From: Neoalteromonas facilis
GTDB taxonomy: Bacteria > Pseudomonadota > Gammaproteobacteria > Enterobacterales > Alteromonadaceae
Reading direction: 5' to 3'
Length of the DNA stretch: 64,000 nucleotides
Assembly: GCF_002807665.1 (NCBI RefSeq)
Contig: NZ_PEAY01000004.1
Coordinates: 348,604-412,603, forward strand
Of this stretch, positions 1-8,630 are shown piece after piece. The notes under the pieces are model-generated. The model made no database searches. It worked only from the letters and a program-made list of their open reading frames with translations, and had not been told where the DNA came from. Positions within the stretch are counted from its first letter, which is position 1; every line of letters begins with the position of its first letter. The translations under genes and the position numbers were made by a program.

Positions 1-1
1 A

Positions 2-463
2 GAAGTAGAAATCGTTGGTATCAAAGAGACGACGAAGACGACTTGTACTGGTGTAGAGATGTTCCGTAAGCTTCTAGACGAAGGCCGTGCAGGTGAGAAC
101 GTTGGTGTTCTACTACGTGGTACTAAGCGTGACGAAGTAGAGCGTGGCCAAGTATTGGCGAAGCCAGGTTCAATCACTCCACACACTAAGTTTGAAGCAG
201 AAGTATACGTACTAAGCAAAGACGAAGGTGGCCGTCACACGCCATTCTTCAAAGGCTACCGTCCACAGTTCTACTTCCGTACAACTGACGTTACTGGTGC
301 TGTTGAGTTGCCAGAAGGCGTAGAAATGGTAATGCCAGGCGACAACTTGAAGTTTGTTGTAGAGCTAATTGCACCAATCGCGATGGACGAAGGTTTACGC
401 TTCGCAATCCGTGAAGGTGGCCGTACAGTAGGTGCGGGTGTTGTATCTAAGATTTTGGACTAA
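2..463 (+). CDS. tuf: Elongation factor Tu, C-terminal part (partial)
   Basis: The frame is open from the left edge and ends in TAA at 461–463, so the start and the GTPase domain lie outside the window. What remains is domain 2 (end) and domain 3 of EF-Tu: the GIKET…[21 protein letters not shown] and [19 protein letters not shown] segments and the terminal GRTVGAGVV are all typical. EF-Tu delivers aminoacyl-tRNA to the ribosome as the GTP complex. Codon use is strongly biased (cgt, ggt, gaa), as expected of a very highly expressed gene. An intrinsic terminator follows directly, so this is the last gene of its transcript. Whether it is tufA or tufB cannot be told from this side. Confidence 0.97.
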   Translation, partial: EVEIVGIKETTKTTCTGVEMFRKLLDEGRAGENVGVLLRGTKRDEVERGQVLAKPGSITPHTKFEAEVYVLSKDEGGRHTPFFKGYRPQFYFRTTDVTGAVELPEGVEMVMPGDNLKFVVELIAPIAMDEGLRFAIREGGRTVGAGVVSKILD

Positions 464-493
464 TCGTTCATATCTAGAGAACACTAGAAATTG

Positions 494-521
494 AAAAAGG
501 CGCTCTTGTAGCGCCTTTTTT
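494..521 (+). terminator. Intrinsic terminator of tuf
   Basis: An A-run leads into the stem ggcgct (499–504) / agcgcc (510–515) with a 5-nt loop, followed by six T. It lies 31 bp after the EF-Tu stop. Confidence 0.9.
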
Positions 522-908
522 GTGTCTGTCGTTTAGCTTTAGCTCCTCGACGCTCGCCTTTTGCGCAAAGGTTCATCGCTAACTCCCATCCGTGGCACCG
601 CGCCCTGCTTGGCGTCAAATACAATCGAATTGTTTTGATTGGGGACAGAATCATCGATTTGAACTGACTTGTAAGTTTACAGTTCTTTGGCTATTTGCAT
701 TCTGGAGTTGGAAGTGGCTATTACCCGGAAATAAGTAACTGCGTTGTTTTGTGCAAATGTTGGTAGGTCAGCAGCGAGCGAATTATAGTCGAGAACCCAT
801 CTTTGGCCGTAAACCGGACCTTGGGGGAATGGATTTTTCCAGCACAAAGGTCAGTAGATCAATGGCAAAATCCTTTGCACACTGAGAAGCCAATCTAATG
901 AAATAGGG
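522..908. other. Intergenic region without a supported gene
   Basis: No convincing reading frame is seen on either strand. The stretch holds a block at 767–790 that recurs in inverted orientation at 3663–3687 (see the repeat entries). A GGGGACAGA string near 641–650 resembles sequence often found beside Y1/REP-associated transposase genes, but no transposase is present. It may be decayed mobile or repeat DNA between tuf and the PadR unit. Confidence 0.5.
767..790 (-). repeat. Dispersed intergenic repeat, copy A
   Basis: Read on the minus strand this block starts gactataattcgctc and continues gctgctgac. The first 15 bases are identical to 3663–3677 on the plus strand, and the next nine differ at three positions. 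Both copies sit in gene-free gaps, so a small dispersed repeat family is likely. Two copies in one window do not establish its extent. Confidence 0.5.
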
Positions 909-1523
909 TTATTTCATTCTTGCAATAAAGTAACTTAAAACTTTGCTTAGCGCCCAGTAGGCAATTGTACTGCTCACGATACCCACTAAAGAGAACCAGC
1001 CTGGAAGCCATTGTGTGGCGCCAGGCTGTGCCGAAAATGACAATGAGACTTCCCCTGTCGGGTAGTACCAAATTCCAATATCAGGATCGGCAATATGCAT
1101 CAACGACATAATGAAGATCATGATCACCCAAAAATACCCCATCCCTAAAACCAAAGTAGCCAATGCATGAACTAAACCCTTTTTAGCGCTGGATTGAAGC
1201 CCTTTTAAGATTGCGCCAGGATGACCTTTGGATGCTTTTTGGTAAAGCAAAATATCAGCAATCAAAGGTTCTAAATATTCGTCTGGTGAACCCAGATTTG
1301 AAATGGCATTGATAAGTCGAACCTCTTCGCTTTGACTATTCCGCAACTCAGTTTTATCAGCAGGACCTTTAATTAACGACTCATACAAATGGCTGAGGAT
1401 TTCTAGCCGAATATCCGTTCTCTCTTCGAGAGGTAGTGACTTAAGCTTGTGAATTAACTCACGGTCAAAGTTATTCCACACTTTTTTCGCAGTTTCACTT
1501 TGAATCGGAAATACATTATTCAT
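909..1523 (-). CDS. HAAS-type membrane partner of PadR regulator
   Basis: A 204-residue protein. The soluble N-terminal half (about 1–110) is helical and charged, with a segment (FDRELIHKLKSLPLEERTDIRLEILSHL) like the HAAS/DUF1700 proteins that accompany PadR regulators. The C-terminal half has two to three hydrophobic segments, at about 115–142 and 173–200, so it should sit in the inner membrane. Its start codon overlaps the end of the padR gene by 4 bp (1520–1523), which implies translational coupling. HAAS proteins are thought to act with PadR in sensing envelope or antimicrobial stress, but the role here is inference. No transporter gene follows, which is unusual for such pairs. Confidence 0.65.
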   Translation of the reverse strand: MNNVFPIQSETAKKVWNNFDRELIHKLKSLPLEERTDIRLEILSHLYESLIKGPADKTELRNSQSEEVRLINAISNLGSPDEYLEPLIADILLYQKASKGHPGAILKGLQSSAKKGLVHALATLVLGMGYFWVIMIFIMSLMHIADPDIGIWYYPTGEVSLSFSAQPGATQWLPGWFSLVGIVSSTIAYWALSKVLSYFIARMK

Positions 1524-1864
1524 GATTGCATCACCAAATTTAAAATTGAGTTATGAGTTTGCGTCCATGTGTTCTTCATCTTCGTTAACGTTTCCAAGCC
1601 TAACGGAGTTATCTCGTAGTACTTTCTAGGCGAACCAACTTCAGCGGTTTGCCATTCTGAGGTCACCAGGCCATCTCTCTTTAAACGATTCAGCAATGGA
1701 TACAATGTACCTTCGGCAACTTCAATTGAAGTGACTTCTTTTATTTGCACGGCCAACTCATAACCATAAGTACTGCCTTGCTGAAGTCTAAGTAGAATAA
1801 TGAATTCCAGCAGCCCTTTTCGAAACTGCGGCACCCATCGCTCAATGATTTTGTCTGACTCCAT
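1520..1864 (-). CDS. PadR family transcriptional regulator
   Basis: A 114-residue winged-helix protein of the short PadR-s2 type. It has the family pattern: FRKGLLEFIILLRLQ at residues 14–28, then YGYELAVQI, EGTLYPLLNRLKRDGLV (wing and recognition helix) and SPRKYYEITPLG. PadR proteins are usually dimeric repressors of their own operon and nearby genes. It is the first gene of a two-gene unit with the downstream HAAS-like protein (4-bp overlap) and diverges from the hydrolase at 2127. A 17-nt palindrome in the divergent gap (2041–2057) is a reasonable candidate operator, though its ligand is unknown. Confidence 0.88.
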   Translation of the reverse strand: MESDKIIERWVPQFRKGLLEFIILLRLQQGSTYGYELAVQIKEVTSIEVAEGTLYPLLNRLKRDGLVTSEWQTAEVGSPRKYYEITPLGLETLTKMKNTWTQTHNSILNLVMQS

Positions 1865-2040
1865 AAACTTGAAGTCTCTTATGTCTTTATTTAAAAATAC
1901 ATAGTATAGCTACCCAGTACGCATTGCAATATCCACTTACACTTTTAAAAAATAACATGAAAAGTCTGTAACTGACTGTTTAATATGGCTTTGTTATTTG
2001 ATTCAGGACTAAATACATACAAATTACATTATAACACTAT

Positions 2041-2057
2041 GCATAGCATTGCTATGC
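2041..2057. promoter_or_regulatory. 17-nt palindrome, candidate operator
   Basis: GCATAGCA-T-TGCTATGC is a perfect 8-bp inverted repeat with a 1-nt centre. It lies in the gap between divergent padR (start 1864) and the hydrolase gene (start 2127). Symmetry and position fit a dimeric repressor site, but assignment to this PadR is only inference. Confidence 0.45.
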
Positions 2058-2126
2058 TCTGATTTCCTATTTACACTTACCTAGCAATACAAGGTAAATG
2101 TCCAAATATAATGAAAGGTAAATGGG

Positions 2127-3548
2127 ATGAATAGATTAATAATCAAGCAAGTGTGTTTCATATTCGTAATAGCGTTATTTAGTAAGATGTCTTTAGCCGC
2201 TGTTACCCTTGAAGATGTTAAAGGCTCATGGTTAGGCACTATGAATATACCTGATGGTCCTTCTCTTCGAATTGGAATTGAAGTATTCAAAAAGGCTGAC
2301 AATCAATGGGGGGGCAATATTGCAAGCTTAGATCAGGGAGCTAGGTATATGCTAGTTTCAAGTGTAAACATCAAAAATGACGTGTTTACTCTGCAAATGG
2401 CAAATGCACCAATAAGTGTTGTGGGTAATGTTGTCAAAAATCAAAACTTCATTGCTACAAAGTTTCATCAGGGTGAAAGCGTATTTGAATTGAATTTGCA
2501 AAAAGTCAAAGAATTACCTGAGATTGAAAGAAGTCAGACACCTAAAGATACCAATGACTACATTCAGCAAGAGGTTGCGTATCAAAATAAACACGATGGT
2601 ACTTGGCTATCGGGCACCCTGACAACTCCCAAAGGTACAAAAAGTCACCCTGGCATCGTCTTAGTTGCTGGCTCTGGCCCCAATCATAGAGACTCTTATC
2701 ATGCAGGACACAGAACGTTCAAAGTGTTAGCAGACCACTTCACAAGACTTGGCTATGTTGTTTTGCGCTCTGACAAACGAGGCGTTTATAAATCAGCAGG
2801 GAATTTTGAGGATGCCAGTTTAAGTAACTTAGTACTCGATACTCAGGCAGCCGTGCGATTCCTAAAATCGCAAAACAGTGTAGACGCTAACAACATTATC
2901 CTCGTCGGTCATAGTGAGGGAAGTCTAGTGTCAATCATGGCAGCAGACAAAGAGCTAGTTCAGGGGGTTGTCTCTTTAGCGGGTCCAGGTATGTCTGTAT
3001 TAGATATATTGCTACTCCAGGACCAGACCGAACCTAAGGCCAAAGGGGCAACAAAAGAAGAGACTGATGTATTGCTGCAATTCAGTCAGCGTTTTTACGC
3101 TATGGTATTAAGTACCCCCTCTGCTGCTGAGCGCAAAGAAAAGGCGATAGCGCTTTATGATAGCTTAACAGGCAAAGAGGCTGAGACTGTAGCTAAATGG
3201 GTCAATAAACAAAATGGAACACTCAGTATTGCTTCAGCAGAAAGTGACTCTTTCTACACATTTTTACAGCAAAACCCTATCCCATATTGGAACCAATATG
3301 CGGGTAAAGCATTGGTTCTAAATGGTAGCAAGGACTCCCAAGTGCCTGCGAATGAGAATGTCATGGGGATCGTTGACGCAGTGAATAGTGACAATGCTGA
3401 TGTTGAAAGTCATATATTTACAGACTTGAATCATTTATTCCAACCAGCAACAACAGGCTCTACAGACGAATATAGACAAATTGAGACAACCATAGATGAA
3501 CAGGTGTTGCTTGTAATTTCAAAATGGTTGCAACAAAACTTTAAATAA
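2127..3548 (+). CDS. Exported alpha/beta hydrolase
   Basis: A 473-residue protein. An N-terminal hydrophobic segment ending SLAA (about residues 6–25) is a likely signal peptide, so it should act in the periplasm or outside. Residues about 25–130 form a beta-rich N-terminal domain seen in some serine hydrolases. The alpha/beta-hydrolase fold follows: an oxyanion-type loop (LVAGSGPNHRD), the nucleophile elbow GHSEGS with Ser263, acid Asp403 in NGSKDSQV, and His436 in DLNHLF. The triad is therefore complete. The substrate cannot be told; esterase or peptidase activity is possible. The start is the ATG at 2127 with AAAGG about nine bases upstream; the ATG at 2111 hits a stop at once. It diverges from the PadR unit. 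Confidence 0.82.
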   Translation: MNRLIIKQVCFIFVIALFSKMSLAAVTLEDVKGSWLGTMNIPDGPSLRIGIEVFKKADNQWGGNIASLDQGARYMLVSSVNIKNDVFTLQMANAPISVVGNVVKNQNFIATKFHQGESVFELNLQKVKELPEIERSQTPKDTNDYIQQEVAYQNKHDGTWLSGTLTTPKGTKSHPGIVLVAGSGPNHRDSYHAGHRTFKVLADHFTRLGYVVLRSDKRGVYKSAGNFEDASLSNLVLDTQAAVRFLKSQNSVDANNIILVGHSEGSLVSIMAADKELVQGVVSLAGPGMSVLDILLLQDQTEPKAKGATKEETDVLLQFSQRFYAMVLSTPSAAERKEKAIALYDSLTGKEAETVAKWVNKQNGTLSIASAESDSFYTFLQQNPIPYWNQYAGKALVLNGSKDSQVPANENVMGIVDAVNSDNADVESHIFTDLNHLFQPATTGSTDEYRQIETTIDEQVLLVISKWLQQNFK

Positions 3549-4044
3549 TCTGCTGAGCTACAAAGCGAAAAAGTAGGCTCTCGCTAGAAGAAGGCGTACT
3601 TTATGGTCGCGTTTGCAATGACCGCTTTGAAGCGTTGAGCCGACTGCCAAAGCGGAGTTTCTGACTATAATTCGCTCATTGCTGAACCTAAGTTTACTTT
3701 TTGCCAACTTCCGGTTTACGTACATAGGGATCGTTCAACCACTGATTTCTGACGATCCGGAAATGGCACGAACAGTCAACTCAAAACTCGAATCCAACCA
3801 ATACTACTTTTAGCCTCATGTCCACTATGAATTTTGAGAATATATAAAAGCAACTAAATAGTCCTGATGAATAACCTTTTTAATCGTGATAGTTCGCTTA
3901 ACTATCTGTAAATATTAATTAAAAGTTGGTTTTGGGGGATGGCTTTACACTTAAGTCGAGAGGTGTGAAATTGGAAAAAATAGCCCCCTTAGTTTATTAT
4001 TCACGGCATATAAAGTGCCACCTAAATCCTTACAGTTGATTATC
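3549..4044. other. Intergenic region with repeat copy and hairpin
   Basis: No supported coding sequence was seen. The region carries repeat copy B (3663–3687) and an inverted repeat CCGCTTTG (3622–3629) / CAAAGCGG (3648–3655) that could form a hairpin. The second half (about 3840–4010) is AT-rich and may hold the promoter of the following three-gene cluster. Confidence 0.5.
3663..3687 (+). repeat. Dispersed intergenic repeat, copy B
   Basis: It starts gactataattcgctc and continues attgctgaac. The first 15 bases match the minus strand of 776–790. A CCGCTTTG/CAAAGCGG inverted repeat lies just upstream, so the element may be part of a larger structured intergenic repeat. Confidence 0.5.
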
Positions 4045-4506
4045 ATGAAGTCTGTTCTTACAGGGTTAAAAAAGCTTACTCACATATACTTATTAGCGTG
4101 TGTTGTGAGTCTTTGTTTGCTCGGTAAGGGGTACGGGTCTGATTTAGTGGTGGTAGTTAATAAAAATAGTGCGGTTGAAGAGCTTACAAAGAAAGAAGTT
4201 ATTGATATCTATATGGGGCGTTATGTTAGCTTCCCAAATGGTGAGCCTGCAAAGCCAATAGATTTCCCCGCCAATTCAGAAATTAAGCAACGTTTTTACC
4301 AAATGCTCGTAAATCAAGATGAGCGTAAAATTAAATCTTACTGGTCGCGACTACTTTTTTCTGGGCGCGCTAAACCCCCAATTGAAACAGATTCTTCTGA
4401 TGAAGTAGTGACATTGCTATCAACTGAGTATTCAGGGTTAGCGTATGTTGAACGAGAGCTTGTTACACCGGAGATGAGAATTGTTTATCAATTTCAACAG
4501 CAATAG
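4045..4506 (+). CDS. Small PstS-like periplasmic binding protein
   Basis: 153 residues from the ATG at 4045; a GTG at 4015 would add ten residues, and neither has a strong ribosome site. A signal peptide (about 1–30, ending GKGYGS) is followed by a short domain like the phosphate-binding PBP-like family: LVVVVNKNSAVEELTKKEVIDIYMGR, then NSEIKQRFYQMLV, YWSRLLFSG and YSGLAYV. It is about half the length of a true PstS and has no ABC transporter genes beside it, so a sensing or accessory role is more likely than uptake. Its 3' end overlaps the next gene by 26 bp, which points to translational coupling with the barrel protein and the diguanylate cyclase. Confidence 0.72.
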   Translation: MKSVLTGLKKLTHIYLLACVVSLCLLGKGYGSDLVVVVNKNSAVEELTKKEVIDIYMGRYVSFPNGEPAKPIDFPANSEIKQRFYQMLVNQDERKIKSYWSRLLFSGRAKPPIETDSSDEVVTLLSTEYSGLAYVERELVTPEMRIVYQFQQQ

Positions 4507-5776
4507 CACGGTCCGGTTTTATGCAGTGACCGCTTTGATGCTCTGGGCTATTAGCCTAGCCTGTTTTGCCAGTGCCGCTCGCGCTGTGGATGTTTCTTTC
4601 AATGGATTCGCCACACTAGCTGCAACCTATGAAGATCATGATGAATTAAAATTTCGTAGTACGCTGATCCACGAGGTTCGTGATGGTTTTACATTGGCCG
4701 CAGATTCTATAGTAGGCGGTCAAGTTAACGTTGATTTTAATGAACATTGGGATGCGGTTGGTCAATTGGTTATACAAGATAGAGCTGACTCGACGTTAGA
4801 AAACTTTATCGACAAGGCGTTTTTACGTTACAAGTTTGATCGCAATTGGGCGCTAAGAGTCGGCAGGATGGACAGTAATTTCTTTATGTTATCCGACTAC
4901 CGATCCGTTGGTTATGCTTACCTTTGGGCACGTCCTCCTGTCGATTTTTATTCAGCTTCCTCTATAGCCGCGAGTGTAGATGGCATTGATTTACAATATG
5001 CTATCGATATTTGGCAAGGTTATTTAAAAACAGCTTTATTTCTCGGGGAGTCAGAGGCGCGTCTTGATGGTGAAAGTGGCCGCTTGCGAGTTGACTTTGA
5101 ACAGGCAATAGCACTGAGCATAGAGTTTCAAAAAGGTTCGTGGCAATTTAAAGCGACACATGCCATCGGAGAAACCAATGATTTCGAATATGCTGGTTTT
5201 GATAGTTTTGTTGCTTTGATAGAACAAGTACCGGTTGCCCTTTGGCCTGAAATCCCCTCGATTATTGATTCCTTTGAGCCCAATGGTGAACGAGCATCTT
5301 TCTCTGCACTGGGCATGAAGTTTGATAACTTTACTTGGCAAGTACAAGGCGAGGTCGCACACTACAATTCGGATTGGGTGTTGTTCCCAAGCGCCACCTT
5401 TGGATATCTATCTTTAGGATATTACATTGATAACTGGATCCCTTACGTGATGTATGCGGGTTATGAGCCCAAAGATCCGGCTACTCGCGTTGTCGCCCCA
5501 ACACTCCCTGCGGGTTTACCACCAGAGGTCACCAGCGGAATAGTCACTTTAGCTGCAGTCGCTGATATATCAATTACCGATTCATACTCTGATCAGAATA
5601 CGATTAGTGCTGGAGTGAGATGGGATTTCGCCGATGAATGGGCGTTGAAGTTTCAACTAGATCATATCCGTTTGGAGTCACCCGGAACAGGGTTGATGGG
5701 AAATGATGATCCAGCCTTAAAGGCAACACCTCATCGCATGAATGTTATACACTTAGGTGTATCGACTGTATTTTAG
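4481..5776 (+). CDS. Porin-like outer-membrane beta-barrel protein
   Basis: A 431-residue protein. The start is TTG at 4481 with GGAG six bases upstream (4471–4474), inside the end of the previous gene; GTG at 4526 is an alternative. A signal peptide ending ASAARAV is followed by alternating beta-strand sequence (FNGFATLAATYEDHDE, ALRVGRMDSNFFMLSDYRSVGYAYLWARPP) and a C-terminal VIHLGVSTVF ending in Phe. That is the usual outer-membrane insertion signature. The VGRM…SDYRSVGYA segment resembles porins that occur beside PstS-like proteins and GGDEF proteins in marine bacteria. The pore substrate is unknown. It lies in the middle of a tight three-gene unit, 12 bp before the cyclase. Confidence 0.72.
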   Translation: MFINFNSNSTVRFYAVTALMLWAISLACFASAARAVDVSFNGFATLAATYEDHDELKFRSTLIHEVRDGFTLAADSIVGGQVNVDFNEHWDAVGQLVIQDRADSTLENFIDKAFLRYKFDRNWALRVGRMDSNFFMLSDYRSVGYAYLWARPPVDFYSASSIAASVDGIDLQYAIDIWQGYLKTALFLGESEARLDGESGRLRVDFEQAIALSIEFQKGSWQFKATHAIGETNDFEYAGFDSFVALIEQVPVALWPEIPSIIDSFEPNGERASFSALGMKFDNFTWQVQGEVAHYNSDWVLFPSATFGYLSLGYYIDNWIPYVMYAGYEPKDPATRVVAPTLPAGLPPEVTSGIVTLAAVADISITDSYSDQNTISAGVRWDFADEWALKFQLDHIRLESPGTGLMGNDDPALKATPHRMNVIHLGVSTVF

Positions 5777-5788
5777 GCGTTATTTGAT

Positions 5789-7372
5789 TTGCGTAGCAGC
5801 CAGAAATTATACCTACGAGTAGCTATTGCAATTGCTATCATTGCCTTGCTGTTATCTTTTGTAACAGCGGGATTTACCTATTGGTACAATTTAAATCAAC
5901 AAGATGCGCTAAACACCAAACTAGTCAATCAACTAGCTAACAGCACTACTAAAACAGCCGCCATAGCTGCCTATTTAGAGGACGAAGATCTGGCTATGGA
6001 AATAGTCAATGGCCTGGTGTCAAACAATCTTGTCAGTGCAGCGTCAATAGTGAATTTTGAGGCGATGGCAGTTAAAGCTGGCGGTCTGGTGCAGTCTGGA
6101 CGGCGAATATCCATCCCATTGGTCCACCCTTTTTCAAATGATGAAGTGTTGGGTGAGCTTACCGTGTTTGCCAATGAAGAATATATTCAGGAGCAGGCAC
6201 AGGCATTCAGTTTGCAAAATGCGCTGACCATGATTTTCCTGAGTCTATTGATCGCAGTCTTTGTTTCATTGCTTGTTCATCGCCGCCTAACGCGCCCTAT
6301 TAAAGACTTAACGCAGGGCTTTTCTCGAGTAGACCCAAATGTACCTGCAACCATGGAGACCATTGATATTGGCTATCGTCGTCGAGACGAGTTAGGTGTT
6401 TTGGTTAATGGCATAAATGCTTTGATGATAGCGTTAAAGCAAAACCTCCAGACCGAGCGTATTTTGCGTGAAAGAACCCAAACCCTAGAGCAGCGCTTCA
6501 GATTGATCTTCGAACAAGCGAGCGCAGGTATTGGCTTAGTCGATCAGAATAATAATTTTCTAACCTTAAACCCTGCCATGCGTGCATTGTTCAGCACCAA
6601 CCCTGAAATGGTAGATGTCACTCGCTTGTTTTCGGATAGCCAACATGTCGCGACAACATTAGAGCAGTTGAGGTCAAAAGATCCGCTCGGCCAGATCAGC
6701 ATGGATTTGGAATACGAGTTTGAAGGTCAACGGCGTTGGTTACATTGCTTGTTTGCAAAGCTGAGCGATCAGCGTGTTAAACGCCGATTGGGGCAGGAGC
6801 TATTAATTGAAATCATCGCCTATGACGTAACTGAGCGCATCCATAGGGAACAAGAAACACGGTTTGAAGCCGATCATGATTCTTTGACGCAGCTGCAAAA
6901 CCGGCGTTCTGGTGAAGCGGCTCTCGCTGGGTTATTGGATTCCGCATTGGCTCAAGACTCGACCTTTATTTTAATGATGATCGACTTAGATAAATTCAAA
7001 CCGATCAATGATACCTACGGTCATGATGTAGGTGATGAAGTGTTGGTTTTGGTGGCTCGTCGCCTACGTCGACACTTTAATATGAACTTGGATGTTTGTG
7101 TGCGCTGGGGCGGTGATGAATTTGTGATTGGCTTTAAGCATAGTAGTTTTGATCGGGATTCTATCGCGTCATTGGCTACATTGGTTTTACAAGACATCAG
7201 CTCGCCCATGCTGATCAGCGACACTATTACCTGTAAGGTTGGCGCCAGTATTGGTATTGTCAGTGCGCCGATGCATGCGAAGTCACTGGAAGAGTTGTTG
7301 GTTAAAGCTGACGCCACCATGTATCAAGTTAAGCAGCAAGGTAGAAACAATTTCTTGATCGCAAATCCATAG
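5789..7372 (+). CDS. Membrane diguanylate cyclase (periplasmic sensor–HAMP–PAS–GGDEF)
   Basis: A 527-residue protein starting with TTG at 5789. Membrane helix 1 (about 10–32) is followed by a periplasmic domain of about 110 residues (TAAIAAYLEDEDLAMEIVNGL…) that looks like the CHASE8 sensor of YfiN-type cyclases. Then come membrane helix 2 (about 145–163), a HAMP linker, a PAS-like region (RLIFEQASAGIGLVDQNN, about 235–350) and a GGDEF domain. The signature GGDEF is intact at 441–445, as is DLDKFKPINDTYGHDVGDE, so c-di-GMP synthesis is expected. The RxxD inhibitory site is not kept: the matching position 432 is Met. It is the third gene after the PstS-like and barrel proteins, which may feed it an envelope signal. 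Confidence 0.87.
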   Translation: MRSSQKLYLRVAIAIAIIALLLSFVTAGFTYWYNLNQQDALNTKLVNQLANSTTKTAAIAAYLEDEDLAMEIVNGLVSNNLVSAASIVNFEAMAVKAGGLVQSGRRISIPLVHPFSNDEVLGELTVFANEEYIQEQAQAFSLQNALTMIFLSLLIAVFVSLLVHRRLTRPIKDLTQGFSRVDPNVPATMETIDIGYRRRDELGVLVNGINALMIALKQNLQTERILRERTQTLEQRFRLIFEQASAGIGLVDQNNNFLTLNPAMRALFSTNPEMVDVTRLFSDSQHVATTLEQLRSKDPLGQISMDLEYEFEGQRRWLHCLFAKLSDQRVKRRLGQELLIEIIAYDVTERIHREQETRFEADHDSLTQLQNRRSGEAALAGLLDSALAQDSTFILMMIDLDKFKPINDTYGHDVGDEVLVLVARRLRRHFNMNLDVCVRWGGDEFVIGFKHSSFDRDSIASLATLVLQDISSPMLISDTITCKVGASIGIVSAPMHAKSLEELLVKADATMYQVKQQGRNNFLIANP

Positions 7373-7426
7373 CACTGGGTATTGTATTACTTAACGCAGT
7401 TGCATTTTTAGATAAGGCAAAGATCC

Positions 7427-8479
7427 ATGCAATTCAATCCACTTGGCAGTAGTTCGCTTTCGGTCTCAGAGATATGTTTAGGTTCAATGACTTGGGGCAT
7501 TCAGAACACGCAATCAGACGCCGATGCACAAATCCAAATAGCGTTAGATGCTGGGATCAATTTTATCGATACTGCTGAAATGTATCCCGTTCCGCCAAAC
7601 CAAGAAACCTATGGCGATACTGAACGCATTATCGGTGATTGGCTCAAACGTCATCCACACCTGCGCAGCCAATTGATTATCATGACTAAAATTGCAGGGC
7701 CTGGGCTTACTTACATACGAGATGGAGGCATTATAAACGCCTCATCAATCAAATCGGCAATTGCGGACTCTTTGCAACGTTTGCAGTCAGACTATATCGA
7801 TGTTTACCAATTGCATTGGCCGAACAGAACTTCACCGCACTTTGGTAAGCATTGGCCGAATAAAGTGCGGGCCAGCAAAACAGATGCAGAGCAAGAGCGC
7901 GATCGCATGCGTGAAATCGTTATCGCATTGGGTGAAGCAATAGGCCAAGGCAAAATTCGTCACTGGGGATTATCAGATGATACGCCATGGGGCATTTCAA
8001 CATTCCTGAAGTTGTGTGAAGAATTGAATGTGCCCAAACCCGTCTCTATTCAAAATGAGTTCAGTTTGCTGCACGCTAAGGATTGGCCTTATTTAATCGA
8101 AATGTGTGAGTTTGAAAACATCGCCTATTTACCTTGGTCGCCGCTAGCAGGCGGTGCGTTGTCGGGTAAATATTTACGCGGTGCAAGACCCCAAGGAAGC
8201 CGCTGGACAATGGTTCAACGGCAAGGATTATTTAGAGACACTGAGATGTCACAGCGAGCCGTTGAAGAATACGTCGCGCTGGCAAAACAAATCGGCATTA
8301 CCCCAAGTCAACTGGCACTTGCATGGTGTCGACAAGTCGATGGTGTTAGCTCGACGATAATTGGCGCTACCTCAACGTCGCAACTCCATGAAAATATTGA
8401 AGCTTTTTCTATTACCCTCAGCCAAGACAATTTGCAGGCGATAGAGGCAATATTGAAACGCTTCCCGACTCCGTTCTAA
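7427..8479 (+). CDS. tas: Tas-like NADP(H)-dependent aldo-keto reductase
   Basis: 350 residues with a single aldo-keto reductase barrel. The N-terminus (GSSSLSVSEICLGSMTWG) and DTAEMYPVPP with the QETYGDTE insertion are characteristic of Escherichia coli Tas. The catalytic tetrad can be placed: Asp and Tyr in IDTAEMY, Lys in IMTKIAG and His in YQLHWP. The cofactor end has SPLAGGALSGKYLRG and TIIGATSTSQL. Tas reduces carbonyl compounds with NADPH; its physiological substrate is unclear even in E. coli, where it was found through tyrosine auxotroph suppression. It has its own 54-bp upstream gap after the cyclase gene and seems functionally unrelated to it. Confidence 0.9.
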   Translation: MQFNPLGSSSLSVSEICLGSMTWGIQNTQSDADAQIQIALDAGINFIDTAEMYPVPPNQETYGDTERIIGDWLKRHPHLRSQLIIMTKIAGPGLTYIRDGGIINASSIKSAIADSLQRLQSDYIDVYQLHWPNRTSPHFGKHWPNKVRASKTDAEQERDRMREIVIALGEAIGQGKIRHWGLSDDTPWGISTFLKLCEELNVPKPVSIQNEFSLLHAKDWPYLIEMCEFENIAYLPWSPLAGGALSGKYLRGARPQGSRWTMVQRQGLFRDTEMSQRAVEEYVALAKQIGITPSQLALAWCRQVDGVSSTIIGATSTSQLHENIEAFSITLSQDNLQAIEAILKRFPTPF

Positions 8480-8630
8480 TTTCTGCATTAGTTCGAAAAA
8501 TACTGACAGACAGCTTGTAAGATTCGATTTTTAACTGGGTCAAACTATGGCACGATCCGCCCGATTTTTGCCTTAGTAATAAAAGCGTCATTAAATTGTT
8601 CTAGCCTTAGCGGATTAAGCGTTACGAATA

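Noticed and set aside
637-660. GGGGACAGA string suggesting a Y1-transposase/REP element
   Set aside because: No transposase frame or paired hairpin was found; kept only as a remark in the intergenic entry.
8547-8571. TGGCACG near 8547 followed by TTGCC, like a sigma-54 promoter
   Set aside because: The spacing between the two elements is about 13 nt instead of 4, so it does not fit the -24/-12 pattern.
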